A stretch of 59,155 bases of DNA, taken from the NCBI GenBank assembly GCA_022925895.1, contig JAKSYS010000380.1, positions 1-59,155 on the forward strand, given 5' to 3'. This DNA is from Fragilaria crotonensis (Eukaryota > Bacillariophyta > Fragilariophyceae > Fragilariales > Fragilariaceae). The notes below the pieces were generated by a model. It was not told where the DNA came from, did no database searches, and saw nothing but the letters and a program-made list of their open reading frames with translations. Of this stretch, positions 22,177-33,363 are shown piece by piece. The translations under genes and the position numbers were made by a program. Position 1 is the stretch's first letter. Each line of letters starts with the position of its first letter.

Positions 22177-23940
22177 TCAATCATTTAATTGTTGTGGCGG
22201 TGTATCGTCCTCCTCCATGGCGGACAGATACTGTTGCGAATCTCTCAGATCCATTTCTTCGTGGAACAACTTCTTGCCCGGAGTGGTGCGAACGTCTCGT
22301 CGCTTCTCACTGTGGGAGTTGTCTTCGTCATCATTACTTGGTGTTCGTTTATTGTCTTTTGCTGGTGTTGTCGGAATGCTTGGTAATGCTGTTAAAAACT
22401 GACGCATCAGTGATTGCATATCTTGACGGAGAGCACTAATTTCAAGCTTTGTCTGGTCCGTCGCTTGCTGTAACTGTATTGTTGCATCATCTTGCGCTTG
22501 TGCCTTTACGTGTGCCGCTTGAGTATCCTGTGTTCGGAGTTCCATATCTTCCATCCGCTGAGCTTTAAACTTCTCGATTTCCAATCATTGTGCTTCGATA
22601 GTCGCATTTGCAATCGCAACTTCTTTTTGGTGAGCTGATTGTATTCGTTCCATGTCGCGCTTGTGGATCATGTCGACTTCTGTTCTTGCCGCCGATAATT
22701 CCGACATTGATGCTTTAGTACTCGTTGTGTCTACCTCTGAATGTAGTGCGTTGGGTTGCCCTTGGAATAATGATGGGACTGCGATTTCTGCATACGAAAA
22801 AACGCGAGTTGCATTCATACTGGTAGCAAAGAAGTCATCCATCTGACCGGCAGGAAGGTCCATTGACATAAAACTTGCGTTGCTTGTGGTCATCCAGGTA
22901 TTTTCACCGCTACAGTTGCCATCATTATAGAGTGGTTTCACTCATGCCTCGCCCGGAAACTGGATTTCTGTTGGCAGCGCATCACTTGGTACTTCTTCCG
23001 CTATCCACTTTGCCAAGGACTGATTGATGGTACTCCGGATTTGAGTGAACTTGGTTTTATTGACTCGGATTCTATACCGTCCCGTGTCTTCGCCCTTTGG
23101 TGATGCAAGTATTTCGAGTACTCCTGGCACCTGCATGATGTGGTCTTGTAGATAAAACATCATGTCCGTACTCACGTTTTGCAAAATAATGACCATTGAT
23201 GATGTAAGAAGTTGAGTTTGGTAACGAATTGCCTTTTCGTATCCTTCAGGGTATTTGTGCCTCATTGAATATGGGACAAACGCCGTGGTGTCCTCTGCTG
23301 TGAGTAGCTAATGCTTTAAGGATAAGTGACCTTTTGAACTGCATCTTCCTATAGAACTTCGATCACGTATGCTTTTGTCGATACCGTGCTGTGTGTACCA
23401 TGTTTTACTTGTGGTGAGGAGAACACCATGCGGAAGAGAGGAATCTTACTTTTCTTGACTTGCGGTTGGGCATGGAGATAAGCATTGAATTTGATCTGTG
23501 CTTGGGAGCGATTGTAGAAGCTGGGGTCGTGGTTAGTGACGAATCCAATGCGTGTAGTATCCCATTGTGTCTCTGTCCACTGGTGATCGGTGATGTAGCA
23601 CTGATAATCTTTCAAAATACGACGCACAGCTGGGATGGCCTTGATGTTGCTGACAGTTTCGTTGGTGAGAACGCGATGAAGAATGTAGTAAGTTGTACGA
23701 CGTCGGTCAGCAGCATCTTTCCCTTTATTTTGCTGGTAGAGCTTGAATTGTTTCTGATGAATGGTCGGATCCGTCCACTTCAATGTACTGACCATTTCAA
23801 CTGGTTGGTTATGGTTGTTGAGGATGATGATGTCAGTTCCGAGTGTTTCCTGAACTGCTTGGATCCAATGAGTATGGATAGTACTTGGAGAAACTTGATG
23901 ATGAGTGGTTCAGGAGTACACGAAGCTAAATTTTAGCACT
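22177..23940 (-). pseudogene. LINE ORF1-like region
   Basis: Several consecutive frames (23795-23349, 23265-22942, 22941-22585, 22584-22177) encode hydrophilic, Gln- and Lys-rich protein. The 22584-22177 frame is coiled-coil-like. No zinc knuckle or RRM was recognised. The position at the 5' end of the element suggests the nucleic-acid-binding ORF1. Stop codons separate the pieces. Confidence 0.55.
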
Positions 23941-24176
23941 TTAGAGGTCAACGTCTGGTCGTTTGTTCCGTCATTTTTTCCTTGAGGTATAGTGACATCA
24001 GACATGTCATCGTGGCTAGCGGGATTATCCTTTTTGGAAAACGAGGGTCGTGGTTAAACCGCATCGGGAGTTGTCGACATGGTCGATAGTCGATAGGGCT
24101 TGACACGAGGGGCTACACACGTAACCCGTAGAGTTTTTGCTTGGACTTTTTAACTACACTCTAACGTTAAAATTCT

Positions 24177-24192
24177 GTCAAAGTCATAAACA
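24177..24192. repeat. LINE target-site duplication, right copy
   Basis: Exact copy of GTCAAAGTCATAAACA at 15787-15802. Confidence 0.8.
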
Positions 24193-24238
24193 GACTCGTA
24201 TCTCGTATCCACATGTCACGAATGAGGTGCATATGCTC

Positions 24239-25101
24239 CTACGGCCACATGTTGGCGTATTTCTGCCACACGGACAGCAAATCAGCATCGGTTGTATTCT
24301 CCTTGCGTTGGTATACACACAGTGCCCCACCCGAGTGGTTCACCAGATTTAGCAAATGATCCGCTGCTTTGTACATGATTCGGTTCGGTTCATTCGTCGC
24401 CAAGGTTGCGGCGCAGTCATGAATCAGAACAATGGTGTGGTTGTGTGGTGCACCATGACTGGAGGCGTGTAGAAAGCTCACCATCATGCAAGCCAATCGC
24501 ATACGTCCATCGACCATGTAAACATCAAACGCACTTGGTTCCGCTAGAAGAGGAGCGAATTGATAATCCAAGATGGACTTGGAGAGTGATGTGTCAAATG
24601 GCATTCCCCAAATACCTGTGCGCCCAATGTCCGCAAGGTAAGCGAAAATGCGTATGAACGGCATCACGGGACTGCCTGACCCAAATGGCATCCGAGTCAA
24701 CTCCTGAATAGCGGGAACTCCCACGTGACTGGCAATGAAGGTCGATTCGCCGAGGCCATATTCAAAGACTGACGATGCGTTTCCGTAAATTTGCGCCAAA
24801 GGAGGCGATCCATGTCCGACAACCCTCCTGTTCCTCTAGTCCAATTGGAAAGGTCAAACTCCTTTCGGGGTGGCGTTGCTTTCTTCGAAAAAGCCATTTC
24901 GTAGGCTGTCTGCACAGCGGTATCAAACGCTGTCGTCGTGTTGGCAAAAGCGTCGCTCGTTTGCGCGGATGCCACAGTCGTATTCCTGTTTTCTTCCACG
25001 GCAGTGCGAAATTTCAAGATTGAAAACTCTCTCATGCACAGAATGACATTGACAATCATAAAGCCCAAGCATGCGATGGTGGCTATCTTGGGTTGAACCA
25101 T
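24239..25101 (-). CDS. Type II membrane protein of unknown function, frame-broken
   Basis: The ATG at 25101 begins MVQPKIATIACLGFMIVNVI, a single N-terminal membrane anchor with a short cytoplasmic side. A lumenal stalk with N-glycosylation sequons (NTT) follows, then a conserved-looking domain: SDMDRLL, AQIYGNASSVFEYGLGEST, ASHVGVP, ADIGRTGIWG, DTSLSKSILDYQFAPL, VDGRMRLACMMVSFLHAS and TIVLIHDC. Two frames need joining at an A-run on the plus strand (24798-24800), and two compensating shifts lie near 24713-24715 and 24640. The layout suggests a Golgi or ER type II enzyme, such as a glycan- or lipid-modifying enzyme. I cannot name the family. Confidence 0.65.
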
Positions 25102-25920
25102 CGTTTGATTTAGTGTGCTGGTCCTCCTCTGTACTCGTAATCATGAATCACTTCCAAATTGTGTGATGGTACCCGCTTGTGGTCGTACAAGTATTATAAT
25201 GTAGTACGTAGTACCAGCTTGTCGACTACGACAAGGCGTATTTGTGAACGAAGGCCGTTACACGGTACTATCAGTATCGTCTACTGTACAGGTTTTAGGG
25301 TATGCATGTATTCAACGCTAGCTCCCTCGGTTTCATATTAATACACTGTAGTATAGCCAAAAAAGGACAATGTCGATCGTGAAAAATCTGACATTTCGCC
25401 GCATGCTGCCTGCTGCCGGGTCGTGAGTCGTGAGTTGTGACTGGGTTCTCAAATACTTGTTGGTGGGTGTCCAGTATGACATTGCCTATCTGGTACAAGT
25501 ACTGCAGCAAAAAATGTCCTACACAGGTATTCTTTGATGACAATCTGGTGTTGCGAAACGTAGCAACATCATCATAAATTGATATATGAATATTTATAAA
25601 ATAAAGGGTGTTTTTGCAATTTCCTGATAAAAAAATCTATACCGTGCAGTGTCGCACTGGTTACTGGAGCATGGATGTATTGTTTTACTGTGCACACAGG
25701 CGACAGTAATTAGGGACCGGGATAGATGTAAAAGTATGTAGGGCGATACTGGAAGTCTGTCAAGAATCGAAAAGGAGGCGGAACCCCAGTATATTGTCGT
25801 AACCCGTGTAGGTCAACTCCGAGTGTACTCCCTCCATGCGTTAAACTGATCATTGTTATACACCATTGTACTCCTGTAGTCGTGCTGTTGTGCAGTTGCG
25901 CAGTTGTGACTTCTGTGACA
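25102..25920. promoter_or_regulatory. Intergenic region between divergent genes
   Basis: About 820 bp separating the start of the type II membrane protein (-) from the start of the J-domain protein (+). It should contain both promoters. It shows GTAC-rich words (25185-25215, 25495-25505) and an AT-rich stretch at 25580-25640. No defined element can be assigned. Confidence 0.4.
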
Positions 25921-27963
25921 ATGATGGATACACGTTGCGTCTTGTTTTGGTTCGCCGCCTTCTTTCCTCCCGCCAACGATGAGGATGATATTGACTATTA
26001 TGAAGTTTTGGGAGTTTCTAGGACAGCCACGAAGGAGGAGATCCGCAAGGCATACAAAAAGAAATCGCTCGCGTTGCATCCTGATAAGATTCAACAACGG
26101 GGTGGCAATCCCAGCGACGCGGCATATCGCAAGGAATTTCAAGTCGTTCAAGAAGCTCATGCCGTACTGAGTGATGACAAGAAGAGGAAAACTTACAATC
26201 TTGTGAATCGATCGTCGACGCGGTACAAGTTCATGACCGACGAAGGTGCTCTTACAGCGGCCTATGATAATCTTGGCAAGAGCACATTTGAACAAAAATC
26301 ACGTCTCGTCTTTCTCCTGGCACTCATATTCGCTGTCGTACTTCTGCAACCAATCTTGGTGTGTGTCAAGATTAATCAAGTACTGGCACAAAATGGTGGC
26401 ACTTTGGAAGACACTCCTTGGGTAGTCCTTCTTATCCCCTATTGGATTGCATGTTTCTTTTATTTGATGCTCACACTCGTTGTGACATTGTTGATGGGAT
26501 GTAATTTCATGGTCCTCATCAAGTGTATTGAAACTGTCAGTTGGGTCGTTGGACAAGTCATGTTGGCGCTCAAATGGGATCTTACCATTACGGCCGACTA
26601 CACTCGCGTCTTTATTCCCTTTTACATTGCACTTGGTCTCCGCTGGCTAGGACTGCTCCTTGTCATGCAGCAGATGAAAAGTGATGTCCGTCATATGATT
26701 ACGATTGAGCAATTGGAGAAAGTATTGGGCAAATCGTATCAAGATTTGACAGAACAAGAACTAGAACATGTCGGAAAGGAATTCATTATCGTACATGTAC
26801 CACCTGACGCCGAAGGCGCAGATATTGATGATGACGACTTTGTACAACTCTCACCCGAATACCAGGCTGCCATGCAAATGTATTATCAATCCTTTTTGGA
26901 ACTATTCAATGGAATGCTATTTGGTATTCCATTCATGGTACTCTTGGTTTTGAAACTCGATTACATTTTATGGGCCAGTTGGTGGACTGTCTTTGCTCCT
27001 ATTTGGGTCTACCTCGGTCTGCAATTGCTGTTCAACTGTTATTCGTGTTGTTGCACGACAGTTGGTGATCAAATTGTCATTATTGCACCCGATGCACCGG
27101 AAAATGACGATGCTGAGGAAGACACAGCAGACAAAGACCTGGAGAGCGGAGGCTTTGTTCAAGCAACCAGCCCAATCCATCAATTCAACAAACCTGCCGA
27201 ATTCAAGGAGACTGATTCAGGTACCAAGACCTCCAAACCTGCAGCTGGTAAGGCATCGTCGGTGTCCTCCGCGGCATCCTCATACGCCGTGCCTTCTACG
27301 ACGACGACTGCACCCACGACAACGAGCAAGGCTGACGTTGCACGAGATGAGACCAAGGATAACAACAACAACGGTGACAACGACGACGACGATGCATTTC
27401 CTGAAATGGACGAAGAAACTTTTGAGAACTTTCAACGAGCGTACCAGCAGGCAGAAGCCAATGCTACTGATGCCACGTTCAGGGCTGCCGGAAGAGTTTG
27501 TTTTCTTCTCTATCAACTCATGATGGTTTGTCTGGTGGTGGGCAAATTGCAACAAGATGTACCGAACGATGACAACAATGTAGGTTACAACGCCCTTTGG
27601 ATTCTATTTCCCGTATTCTTCATGACTGGGTGCGTCTTTTGTTGCTGGGCATGTTTGATTTACTGTTCTGGAAGGGAAAGTTTGGATGAGTTGGTAAAGC
27701 GAGCCGCCGCTGAAAAAGCCAGTGAAGAGGCCGAGGGCAAGGAAGACAGTGGGCCGGCAACAGAAACTCCAGCACCCAAGGATCAGCCCATTATCTTTGC
27801 GCCTCCACCTCCTAGTCCTCACGATGGTACTGATGGTGCTATTATTGACAAGGATGATGCTGTCGTGTCGACACCACAAGAGCCTCCGAGTACGACAACG
27901 ACGGCACCTGCAAAGGACGAGGCTGTGAAGAGTGCTGGGTTCGATCCCGATGACCTGGATTAA
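25921..27963 (+). CDS. J-domain polytopic membrane protein (TMEM185-like body)
   Basis: A co-chaperone-type protein of about 680 aa. The J domain is at residues 24-95: [20 protein letters not shown], then the HPD motif at about 53-55 (ALHPDKI), and [13 protein letters not shown]. About eight hydrophobic segments follow, including [59 protein letters not shown] and [18 protein letters not shown]. The last two resemble the TMEM185 (transmembrane Fragile-X-F) family. A long acidic, Thr/Pro-rich loop separates two further C-terminal helices. The ATG at 25921 was chosen because the hydrophobic N-terminus leads straight into the J domain. It probably recruits Hsp70 to an internal membrane. The J domain is certain; the TMEM185 link is by eye. 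Confidence 0.88.
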   Translation: MMDTRCVLFWFAAFFPPANDEDDIDYYEVLGVSRTATKEEIRKAYKKKSLALHPDKIQQRGGNPSDAAYRKEFQVVQEAHAVLSDDKKRKTYNLVNRSSTRYKFMTDEGALTAAYDNLGKSTFEQKSRLVFLLALIFAVVLLQPILVCVKINQVLAQNGGTLEDTPWVVLLIPYWIACFFYLMLTLVVTLLMGCNFMVLIKCIETVSWVVGQVMLALKWDLTITADYTRVFIPFYIALGLRWLGLLLVMQQMKSDVRHMITIEQLEKVLGKSYQDLTEQELEHVGKEFIIVHVPPDAEGADIDDDDFVQLSPEYQAAMQMYYQSFLELFNGMLFGIPFMVLLVLKLDYILWASWWTVFAPIWVYLGLQLLFNCYSCCCTTVGDQIVIIAPDAPENDDAEEDTADKDLESGGFVQATSPIHQFNKPAEFKETDSGTKTSKPAAGKASSVSSAASSYAVPSTTTTAPTTTSKADVARDETKDNNNNGDNDDDDAFPEMDEETFENFQRAYQQAEANATDATFRAAGRVCFLLYQLMMVCLVVGKLQQDVPNDDNNVGYNALWILFPVFFMTGCVFCCWACLIYCSGRESLDELVKRAAAEKASEEAEGKEDSGPATETPAPKDQPIIFAPPPPSPHDGTDGAIIDKDDAVVSTPQEPPSTTTTAPAKDEAVKSAGFDPDDLD

Positions 27964-28211
27964 GTTGTGCCAATTCGGAAAAGCATTGTTGTTTGTTTGT
28001 GCAAGCCTCTGTGTGTGCGTACACAGGATGGTATGTATACGTCTGTTATTTGAGTGAAAGAGGTAGGCTCCGCACTGCGTTGGGGAAGATCAAAGGTACG
28101 GCCGACTTTCCTATATAATAATAATTGTTACTGACTATTAAAGAGAGTTAACCAAACGTGTCACCAAACATGATACGAGTAGATGCCAACAAAGTGCCCT
28201 CAACTTTTTGG

Positions 28212-29852
28212 TTATGCATGCAAATCGAGATTGGCCAGTGTTTCACTGACATCAGTCAATTCGGTAAAGTCTGACATCATACTGAGCGACGATGCCTGAT
28301 TACGATTCGCACTCATTTTAGATCCTCGAGTTGTTTCTGACATTCCTGACAACATGGAAAGTCCGCTCATACCAGATTGTGCTGATTTTGTCGACATGAG
28401 CGACATGGCAGATTTTTGAGTTGCGGCTGATAAGTGAGTCCTTGTGGAAGTTTGCTTGTGCAACGAGCTTGACTTGTCGATACTGTTAAAATCGAGCTTG
28501 TTGTGTTGCCGTTTCTCCTTCTTTCCTGCCTTATCTCCCTTCTTCGCTTGCTCCTCTTGCTTGAGTTCCTTCCTCAGTGACTTGTCGAGCTCCTTCTGCA
28601 ATTCAACACCGAAACTTCCATTGGAATCGTCAAGTGTCATTTCATCGTTCTTGCTACTGTTTTCTATCGAATGGAATGACTTGATCCATGAATTGGAATG
28701 CATACTTAGCAGCTCATTCGTGCGCTGTAGGTCTAATTGATCCGCACTAGCAGTATGATTGAAGCCCTGCATGGATTCCATGTATTCTTCCAAGGTGAGT
28801 TCCGGCTCTCGTGACACTATACCAACACCACCATTGTTGAAATTCTGCATCGACATGGTTGCCGTGGATTCGACCGGATCAGGAGTAATGTTGGCAAAGT
28901 CTGTCGCGAGGGATAATTGATCCAACGTGGACAAGGGGACGTTGGAGAAGACATGATTCGGTGGTGGCATGGTACGCAAGTCGCTCGTAAAGCTAGCTTG
29001 ATCCCACCGCTGTGGGTCTTGCGACATTTGTTGCAGAGAAAGAGGATCATCGGTAGTTGCAGAGTAGGAAGACTGTGCGTTTTGAAAGCCGTGGGTGAAA
29101 AAGTGTTCAACGGAGAAGGCGTTGTTAATATCAGGCTCGGACATGGTGTGGGGCATCGACGAAAGAACACCATGGGCCATTGCGGCGTTGAAGCCAGAGG
29201 TGTCCAACCCGTTTGCATTCATGGCTGCCAACATATCTTGTATGCTCGCAGTATGTCCATTCATCATGCCACCATTGACGTTGCCGCCGTTGACATTGAG
29301 ATTCATGTTCGACATTTGCATACCATTTGGATTGACATTGGCACCAACACCAACAGCTGCACCTTCATTACGCAAGCGCATTTGCTGCTCCACCAAACGA
29401 AGTCCTTGACCAGTCATAACATCCTGTTGTCTGCGCATTTCCCGAACATAGGGTAAAACATCCGGCGTCCGTTCCCTGAGACACTGACTGGCTTTCTCGC
29501 GTGCTTTTTTGTCTCCAACATCGTACCAAACGTTTCCATCTGCTTTCACAGAGCCAGGACCTTTCTTCGAGTCACCTTTTCTCGCCAAGAATCGTCCTGG
29601 TGGATCGAGACGTCGCCACGCATCGACTACATCACGAGCAACCTTGGGTTTTTCAACCTTGGATGCAGCGAGGTAGCGTAGCTTGTATTCATTAATCACA
29701 TTGCGAAACTTGACATTCCCAGGATGATTATTCGTCCCACCACCCCGACCGCATAAAACGTCATGTTCCGTGGGTTTCGTAATGTGCATCCAAGCCTCTG
29801 GCGTAGGTTCAATACCAGCTCCTACGTCATCGTCATCATCCGAACACGACAT
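28212..29852 (-). CDS. DUF6824 domain protein
   Basis: A 546-aa protein with a DUF6824 domain at about residues 25-140: EHDVLCGRGGGTNNHPGNVK, FRNVINEYKLRYLAA, EKPKVARDVVDAWRRLDPPG, NVWYDVGDKKAREKASQCLR. This domain is expanded in diatoms and is thought to be nuclear or regulatory, though its biochemical role is not established. The rest is low-complexity, Asn/Met/Ser/Gln-rich, like a transcriptional regulator. It has a basic KE-rich stretch and a closing SMMSDFTELTDVSETLANLD motif typical of family members. The frame is unbroken. The ATG at 29852 follows the usual acidic start and I see no better upstream choice. Confidence 0.87.
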   Translation of the reverse strand: MSCSDDDDDVGAGIEPTPEAWMHITKPTEHDVLCGRGGGTNNHPGNVKFRNVINEYKLRYLAASKVEKPKVARDVVDAWRRLDPPGRFLARKGDSKKGPGSVKADGNVWYDVGDKKAREKASQCLRERTPDVLPYVREMRRQQDVMTGQGLRLVEQQMRLRNEGAAVGVGANVNPNGMQMSNMNLNVNGGNVNGGMMNGHTASIQDMLAAMNANGLDTSGFNAAMAHGVLSSMPHTMSEPDINNAFSVEHFFTHGFQNAQSSYSATTDDPLSLQQMSQDPQRWDQASFTSDLRTMPPPNHVFSNVPLSTLDQLSLATDFANITPDPVESTATMSMQNFNNGGVGIVSREPELTLEEYMESMQGFNHTASADQLDLQRTNELLSMHSNSWIKSFHSIENSSKNDEMTLDDSNGSFGVELQKELDKSLRKELKQEEQAKKGDKAGKKEKRQHNKLDFNSIDKSSSLHKQTSTRTHLSAATQKSAMSLMSTKSAQSGMSGLSMLSGMSETTRGSKMSANRNQASSLSMMSDFTELTDVSETLANLDLHA

Positions 29853-29963
29853 GGTTCCAGCGCGTTATATCTACTTGCAGAATGCGGTACCAACTACTGG
29901 AGCAACAATCAGGCGTCAGTTGTCAGATATCAACAATGAAGCAATCAGCAATGCCTTTGCAAT

Positions 29964-30560
29964 TCAACAATCAATGGACAAGAAGATGAGAACAAGTGAT
30001 GGTTGTTGATGGGCGAACAAGGCATCAATGATTGCGATTTCACTATGTTCAGTGTACCCAGGTAGTGGTACCATGTAGTACAGGAGGTACTTGTACCAAA
30101 AGGCATACCCCACTACAGAACATTCGGCCTCTGGAGCAGTGGACAAGTGAACACGGATTGACGTTTTCCGCCGTTTTTTACTATCGGCGTTTATGATGGT
30201 ATATAAATCATTCTTTATTTCAGAGTCTTTAACGGCTTTTTTGGATGGTTTTTCCTCAATAACTTCACCAATTCCTGAAACGACGATGAGATCGTGCAAC
30301 TTTGACTTCCTTGCATATGTAGGTCTCATGGGTTGCACGTTCGCATCGAACTTTCGATTTTCAAGATCGTCGACTTCGAGCATGATCATCGACTTCCACG
30401 TGGCATGCAAAAAATACCTGTACTGATTCCGACGTAGACTTCTACAGAAGAAAATCTGATCTTCAAAATTCACGTTCAGGCACGTTGTGAAACACCGTGT
30501 TGTGAACACACGATGTTGCTTTGGACCGACAACAATCTCATTGTCATGCGTCCAAAACAC
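29964..30560 (-). other. Unassigned ORF within an inverted-repeat unit
   Basis: A 198-codon frame with a Lys-rich middle (EEKPSKKAVKDSEIKNDLYT) that I do not recognise. Its 3' part runs through the left arm of the inverted repeat at 30109-30150, so the frame may be part of a transposable unit or chance. Confidence 0.25.
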
Positions 30561-30952
30561 AATTTACATGGATAATCAGCAGTCAAATAACTTGTATAAT
30601 GTTACACTTGATAATGTTATAGTCAACGTTTCTCTTGTTGTTGCTTGAAGAAAGATTGTGGAGGGCATTTTAGGGATGATGGCATGGTGACAAACAACAT
30701 CTCTCGCGACGTCAACACGAAGCATAAATAATAAATACTGGGGCACTCCAGTACAAGTAAATTCACGAAAGAAGAGCAGGAAAAAAATTTAACGTCTGAT
30801 CTAAAAAAATCGATGCTGTCTTCGTCATTATATAAATAGATATTGTGAAAGGCGTTGATTGAAAGTTAAACAAGGGACATTTTTAATATAAAGTTGCGGC
30901 ACATAACCAGTCACTTGTCCACCTCTCCAGAGGCCGAATGTTCTGTAGTGGG
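30109..30952. mobile_element. Short non-autonomous DNA element bounded by ~42-bp inverted repeats
   Basis: The left arm begins CCCACTACAGAACATTCGGC and continues CTCTGGAGCAGTGGACAAGTGA. The right end is its inverse with two to three differences (30911-30952). The unit is about 844 bp. CACTA termini recall CACTA/EnSpm elements, but the flanking 3 bp differ, so no target duplication supports this. The inside includes AT-rich DNA and part of the unassigned ORF. Confidence 0.65.
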
Positions 30953-33363
30953 TTGCCTTCTGGCACCCGAACACTGAGAATGACCCCTTTCCAAGTGAAA
31001 TTACTCAAATTTCATCACCTGTTAAATTCATATAAGCGTATGAACATCGTAAATTCAGGAAAGAAATGTCTTGAATGAGTAGGATTTATAAGTGAAACTT
31101 CTCAGGTGAATGATACTGGAACTACTTTGGGAGTACGATAGTACTTTAGTACAGCGTACTATGAATCCGACAACAGAATCTTTGTCACCATCACAACGTC
31201 GCTCGTATGATACGACATTTGGTTTTCGATGAGGTGCACTCGGTGTAGCATTTATGCTAGTTTGGAAGGATTCCGCTTCAACGACACATGGCATGGTATG
31301 TCAGGTAATGCCAGTCAGCAACTTGTCCTAAGTACGTGGTGTACTCGAGACCAGGGTTTGATAAAAGGTTACCACCGCTACCGGAGGTATTATACTGCAG
31401 GTTTTATACCGTACCAATACCTTCTCTCCAGCAGCCTGCAGTGTCCGACCACCGGGTCGTCAGGCGTTGGAATATCCCACCACCGGAATGAGGGCAATAC
31501 ACTGACCAGTAAGCGTCACTCTGTGGGAGCCATATACCAAGTTTGTCCGGTGATATTTTCAAACCCAGTACTTGAGACATATTGTGAAGTAACTGTCTTT
31601 TACCAGAAGGTTACTATGAGCGCTATGGTCTACTGTACTTGCAGTACTGTCGTGTGAATAGACGGTACAGCAGCTGACAGTTACTGAATCACCTACCGCA
31701 CCAAATTTCAAATACCCGTTATTTACTGCCAGGCGATAAGCGAGTCGGTACAACCGTAATAAAAACCGTGAAGACGTTCGCACACCGAGTGATCATTGGT
31801 GCAAGTCCACATAGGGGTGGTACACCATAATACGTACCGGCATCCAAATGTACCAAATTTTTCAGCTTGCAGTATTATTTTATAAAACCCTGCTCGAGAC
31901 AGCTTTCTAAAAAATAATCGATTCATTCCGCCCGAATAAATGTAAAAGTAGTACCATTAGACTACCAGGGAAAAGGCAGGATGCGAGTGCTCAGTGCTCA
32001 CGATGAATATCTGCAGAAAATCGTTGGATCCGCAACGAAATGACTCTTCGCACCTCGTAGCATGAGTACCTGGTACCTGTAGGACATTGATAGAAAATTT
32101 CGTATAATTGTTTGCTTGTGACCCTGTTATCTGTAACACGATACAAACGAGGGCGCGGCCTTCAAGCGTCCTTCAAATTGCTCCTGCTGGAACTTTTCTC
32201 TCACTTCATATTATGACAATCCCCGTTCTCGCACGTGATCATTCGATAAGAGCGACGATATCGGTCCTCTAGCTATCGATCCGACCCTTCATCCTCTTTA
32301 TCTGCTTGCTTACATTCTGGTTCTAGACCCGACTAGGCTTCTTCTCATCCTCCTCATATCCTTTCTTTGAATCCTTACTCCATGCGTACTAATGCATTCT
32401 CTTTGGCAGGGGTGCGATTGCTGAATTCCCAATTCTAGGCACTATATAGGAAGGCCACACTCACGTGTGATGTATGATAGATACCACCTTGAGGATTCCT
32501 CGATTAGTCATTGGCTTTTCAGGTTTCTGGTATCAAGCCCGAAGGCAAGTCTAGCTGTATGTTTTGAACATGACTCAAGATCTTGGTGAGTGAGGAAACG
32601 TCAAGACTATACCACTGTCTACCGTACTTAATCTGGGAAACGTGTCTTGTGCCGTGTCTCTATTCTCCGTCGGAATGAATGTGATCAACAACTCCATGAA
32701 GCTTGCAAGCGATTTTGGCAAAGGGACAAACAGAAGACTCCCTTTCAAATGGATTTTAAAAAGTACACGGGTAAATCTATACCAAGGATGCAGTCACCAA
32801 CATTTCAACTGAATCATCACTATTTCTTGTCTCGCGGTGTTTGCTCTGCACTTGTCGCTCTAGATCAATTCAAGAGCAGGATGAACTCCATCTTGTTTGC
32901 GGTCAATTGGAAGTCATATTTCGCGACAGCCAACGCGCCTCCCACCAATGCTAAAACGAAGGGGGGATACTCACGTATCCAGCAACAAACGAATAAGGAT
33001 GCCGAAATATCAGAAATTTATTCTCCATGTGTGGCTTCCATAGTAATGCAGCATCATTCGGTTATGATGTGCAGTTTGGAGTAGTTTACATCAACAAGGG
33101 CAATTGTTTGATCGGAGACAACCAGGGTCGTAACATGACTAAGGCCCTGGAGGTCGGAGTGCAAACGAATGTCTGCCATTGATTAATATTTCGATCTTAG
33201 AAAGTAGTGTTAGAACCATACTTCGGTCGTGCGTACCGTTAGGAATCACTGGCTTGTGCTCAATGTCTATGTGAAATCGACTCCATGGCTGCTGGTATAC
33301 TTGCAACATGTTGTCGATCCCTTGATTGATCAGACCCGTCTCATGTAAGGCAATTTCTCACGT
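30953..33363. other. Long intergenic stretch without a convincing gene
   Basis: About 2.4 kb with stops in all frames apart from one 145-codon plus-strand ORF (32647-33084) that resembles nothing I know. GTAC words cluster at 31115-31150. The part around 32160-32600 is CT-rich and has no long frame. I see no RNA gene. Confidence 0.5.
32647..33084 (+). other. Unassigned ORF of 145 aa
   Basis: The frame starts MCRVSILRRNECDQQLHEAC. It is not recognised and has no membrane segment or motif. It may be chance or a fragment of a decayed gene. Confidence 0.2.

Larger units (their letters stand above)
15803..24176 (-). mobile_element. LINE (non-LTR retrotransposon), ~8.4 kb, with APE-type endonuclease, RT and RNase H
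   Basis: The minus-strand coding order is ORF1-like region, EEP endonuclease, reverse transcriptase, RNase H and a zinc-knuckle tail. The block is bracketed by a perfect 16-bp direct repeat. The 3' end (low coordinate) finishes in a T-run on the sense strand where LINEs usually have A-rich tails, so the exact 3' boundary is ambiguous. Several stops and frameshifts break the frames, although the RT frame is open over 595 codons. The domain set resembles RNase H-bearing LINE clades such as I or Ambal; the clade is not assigned. Confidence 0.88.

Noticed and set aside
30109-30952. Firm CACTA/EnSpm assignment
   Set aside because: CACTA-like ends are present but the flanking bases do not form a 3-bp duplication and no CACTA transposase is present.
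32647-33084. A functional gene between 31 and 33.4 kb
   Set aside because: Only one short frame without motif or neighbours to support it.
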